From: Isochrysis galbana | Lineage: Eukaryota > Haptophyta > Isochrysidales > Isochrysidaceae | NCBI GenBank assembly: GCA_018136815.1 | Contig: CM030941.1 | Span: 3,278,001 to 3,342,000 of the forward strand | Length of the DNA stretch: 64,000 bases | Direction of reading: 5' to 3' | Notes under the pieces: model-generated | Databases searched by the model: none | Told to the model about the DNA's origin: nothing | The model's input: the letters and a program-made list of their open reading frames with translations, nothing else | Translations under genes and position numbers: made by a program | Part shown: piece by piece, positions 64,000-64,000 of the stretch | Layout: each line of letters opens with the position of its first letter | Position numbering within the stretch: position 1 is the first letter of the stretch

Positions 64000-64000
64000 T

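Overview
This is nuclear DNA from a eukaryote, most likely a unicellular alga with a secondary red plastid; a haptophyte-like organism is my best guess and is an inference. The grounds are spliced genes with GT-AG and probable GC-AG introns, conserved eukaryotic proteins (COG4, a NO66-type JmjC oxygenase, an FCP1/CPL-type CTD phosphatase), a protein with a signal peptide followed at once by an aromatic +1 residue (the pattern of bipartite plastid leaders), high GC, and long CT/GA tracts in front of genes. Mobile elements fill more than half of the window. Three runs of exactly 100 N (1894-1993, 33994-34093, 50948-51047) are scaffold gaps.

Layout. 0-5.5 kb: an internally deleted LINE, a membrane protein, and a TIR-bounded element with its own gene inserted in a short dispersed repeat. 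5.5-13.3 kb: CT-rich DNA, the CTD phosphatase gene, a small two-exon gene and a hAT-like MITE. 15.4-17.9 kb: a complete short LINE (ORF1 plus a zinc-knuckle C-terminal protein, no endonuclease or reverse transcriptase) between 15-bp target duplications. 19.6-24.3 kb: a five-exon gene joining two phosphoglycerate mutase domains, and a small gene. 25.1-27.3 kb: a second, diverged short LINE and a MITE. 27.5-29.5 kb: the JmjC oxygenase gene. 31-36.3 kb: LINE fragments, a gene with an RME-8-like N-terminal domain, and a hAT transposase relic. 36.4-47.2 kb: a Ty3/gypsy element whose gag and pol share one frame separated by a single TAG, and whose Pol carries a DNA-methyltransferase-like domain. 47.7-56.6 kb: COG4 flanked by repeats; 45381-50947 is repeated almost exactly at 51048-56620 across a gap, most likely unmerged contig overlap. 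56.2-60.6 kb: a PIF/Harbinger element with transposase and a second convergent protein gene. 60.8-64 kb: a Mutator-like transposase split by a solo LTR, a LINE fragment, a dispersed repeat and a partial gene at the edge.

The host genes are unrelated housekeeping functions (transcription, ribosome modification, glycolysis, Golgi transport) and form no pathway. The most notable items are the methyltransferase-like domain in the retrotransposon polyprotein, the gag-TAG-pol arrangement, the RT-less LINE family with oligo-T tails, and the double mutase whose second half has lost a catalytic histidine.
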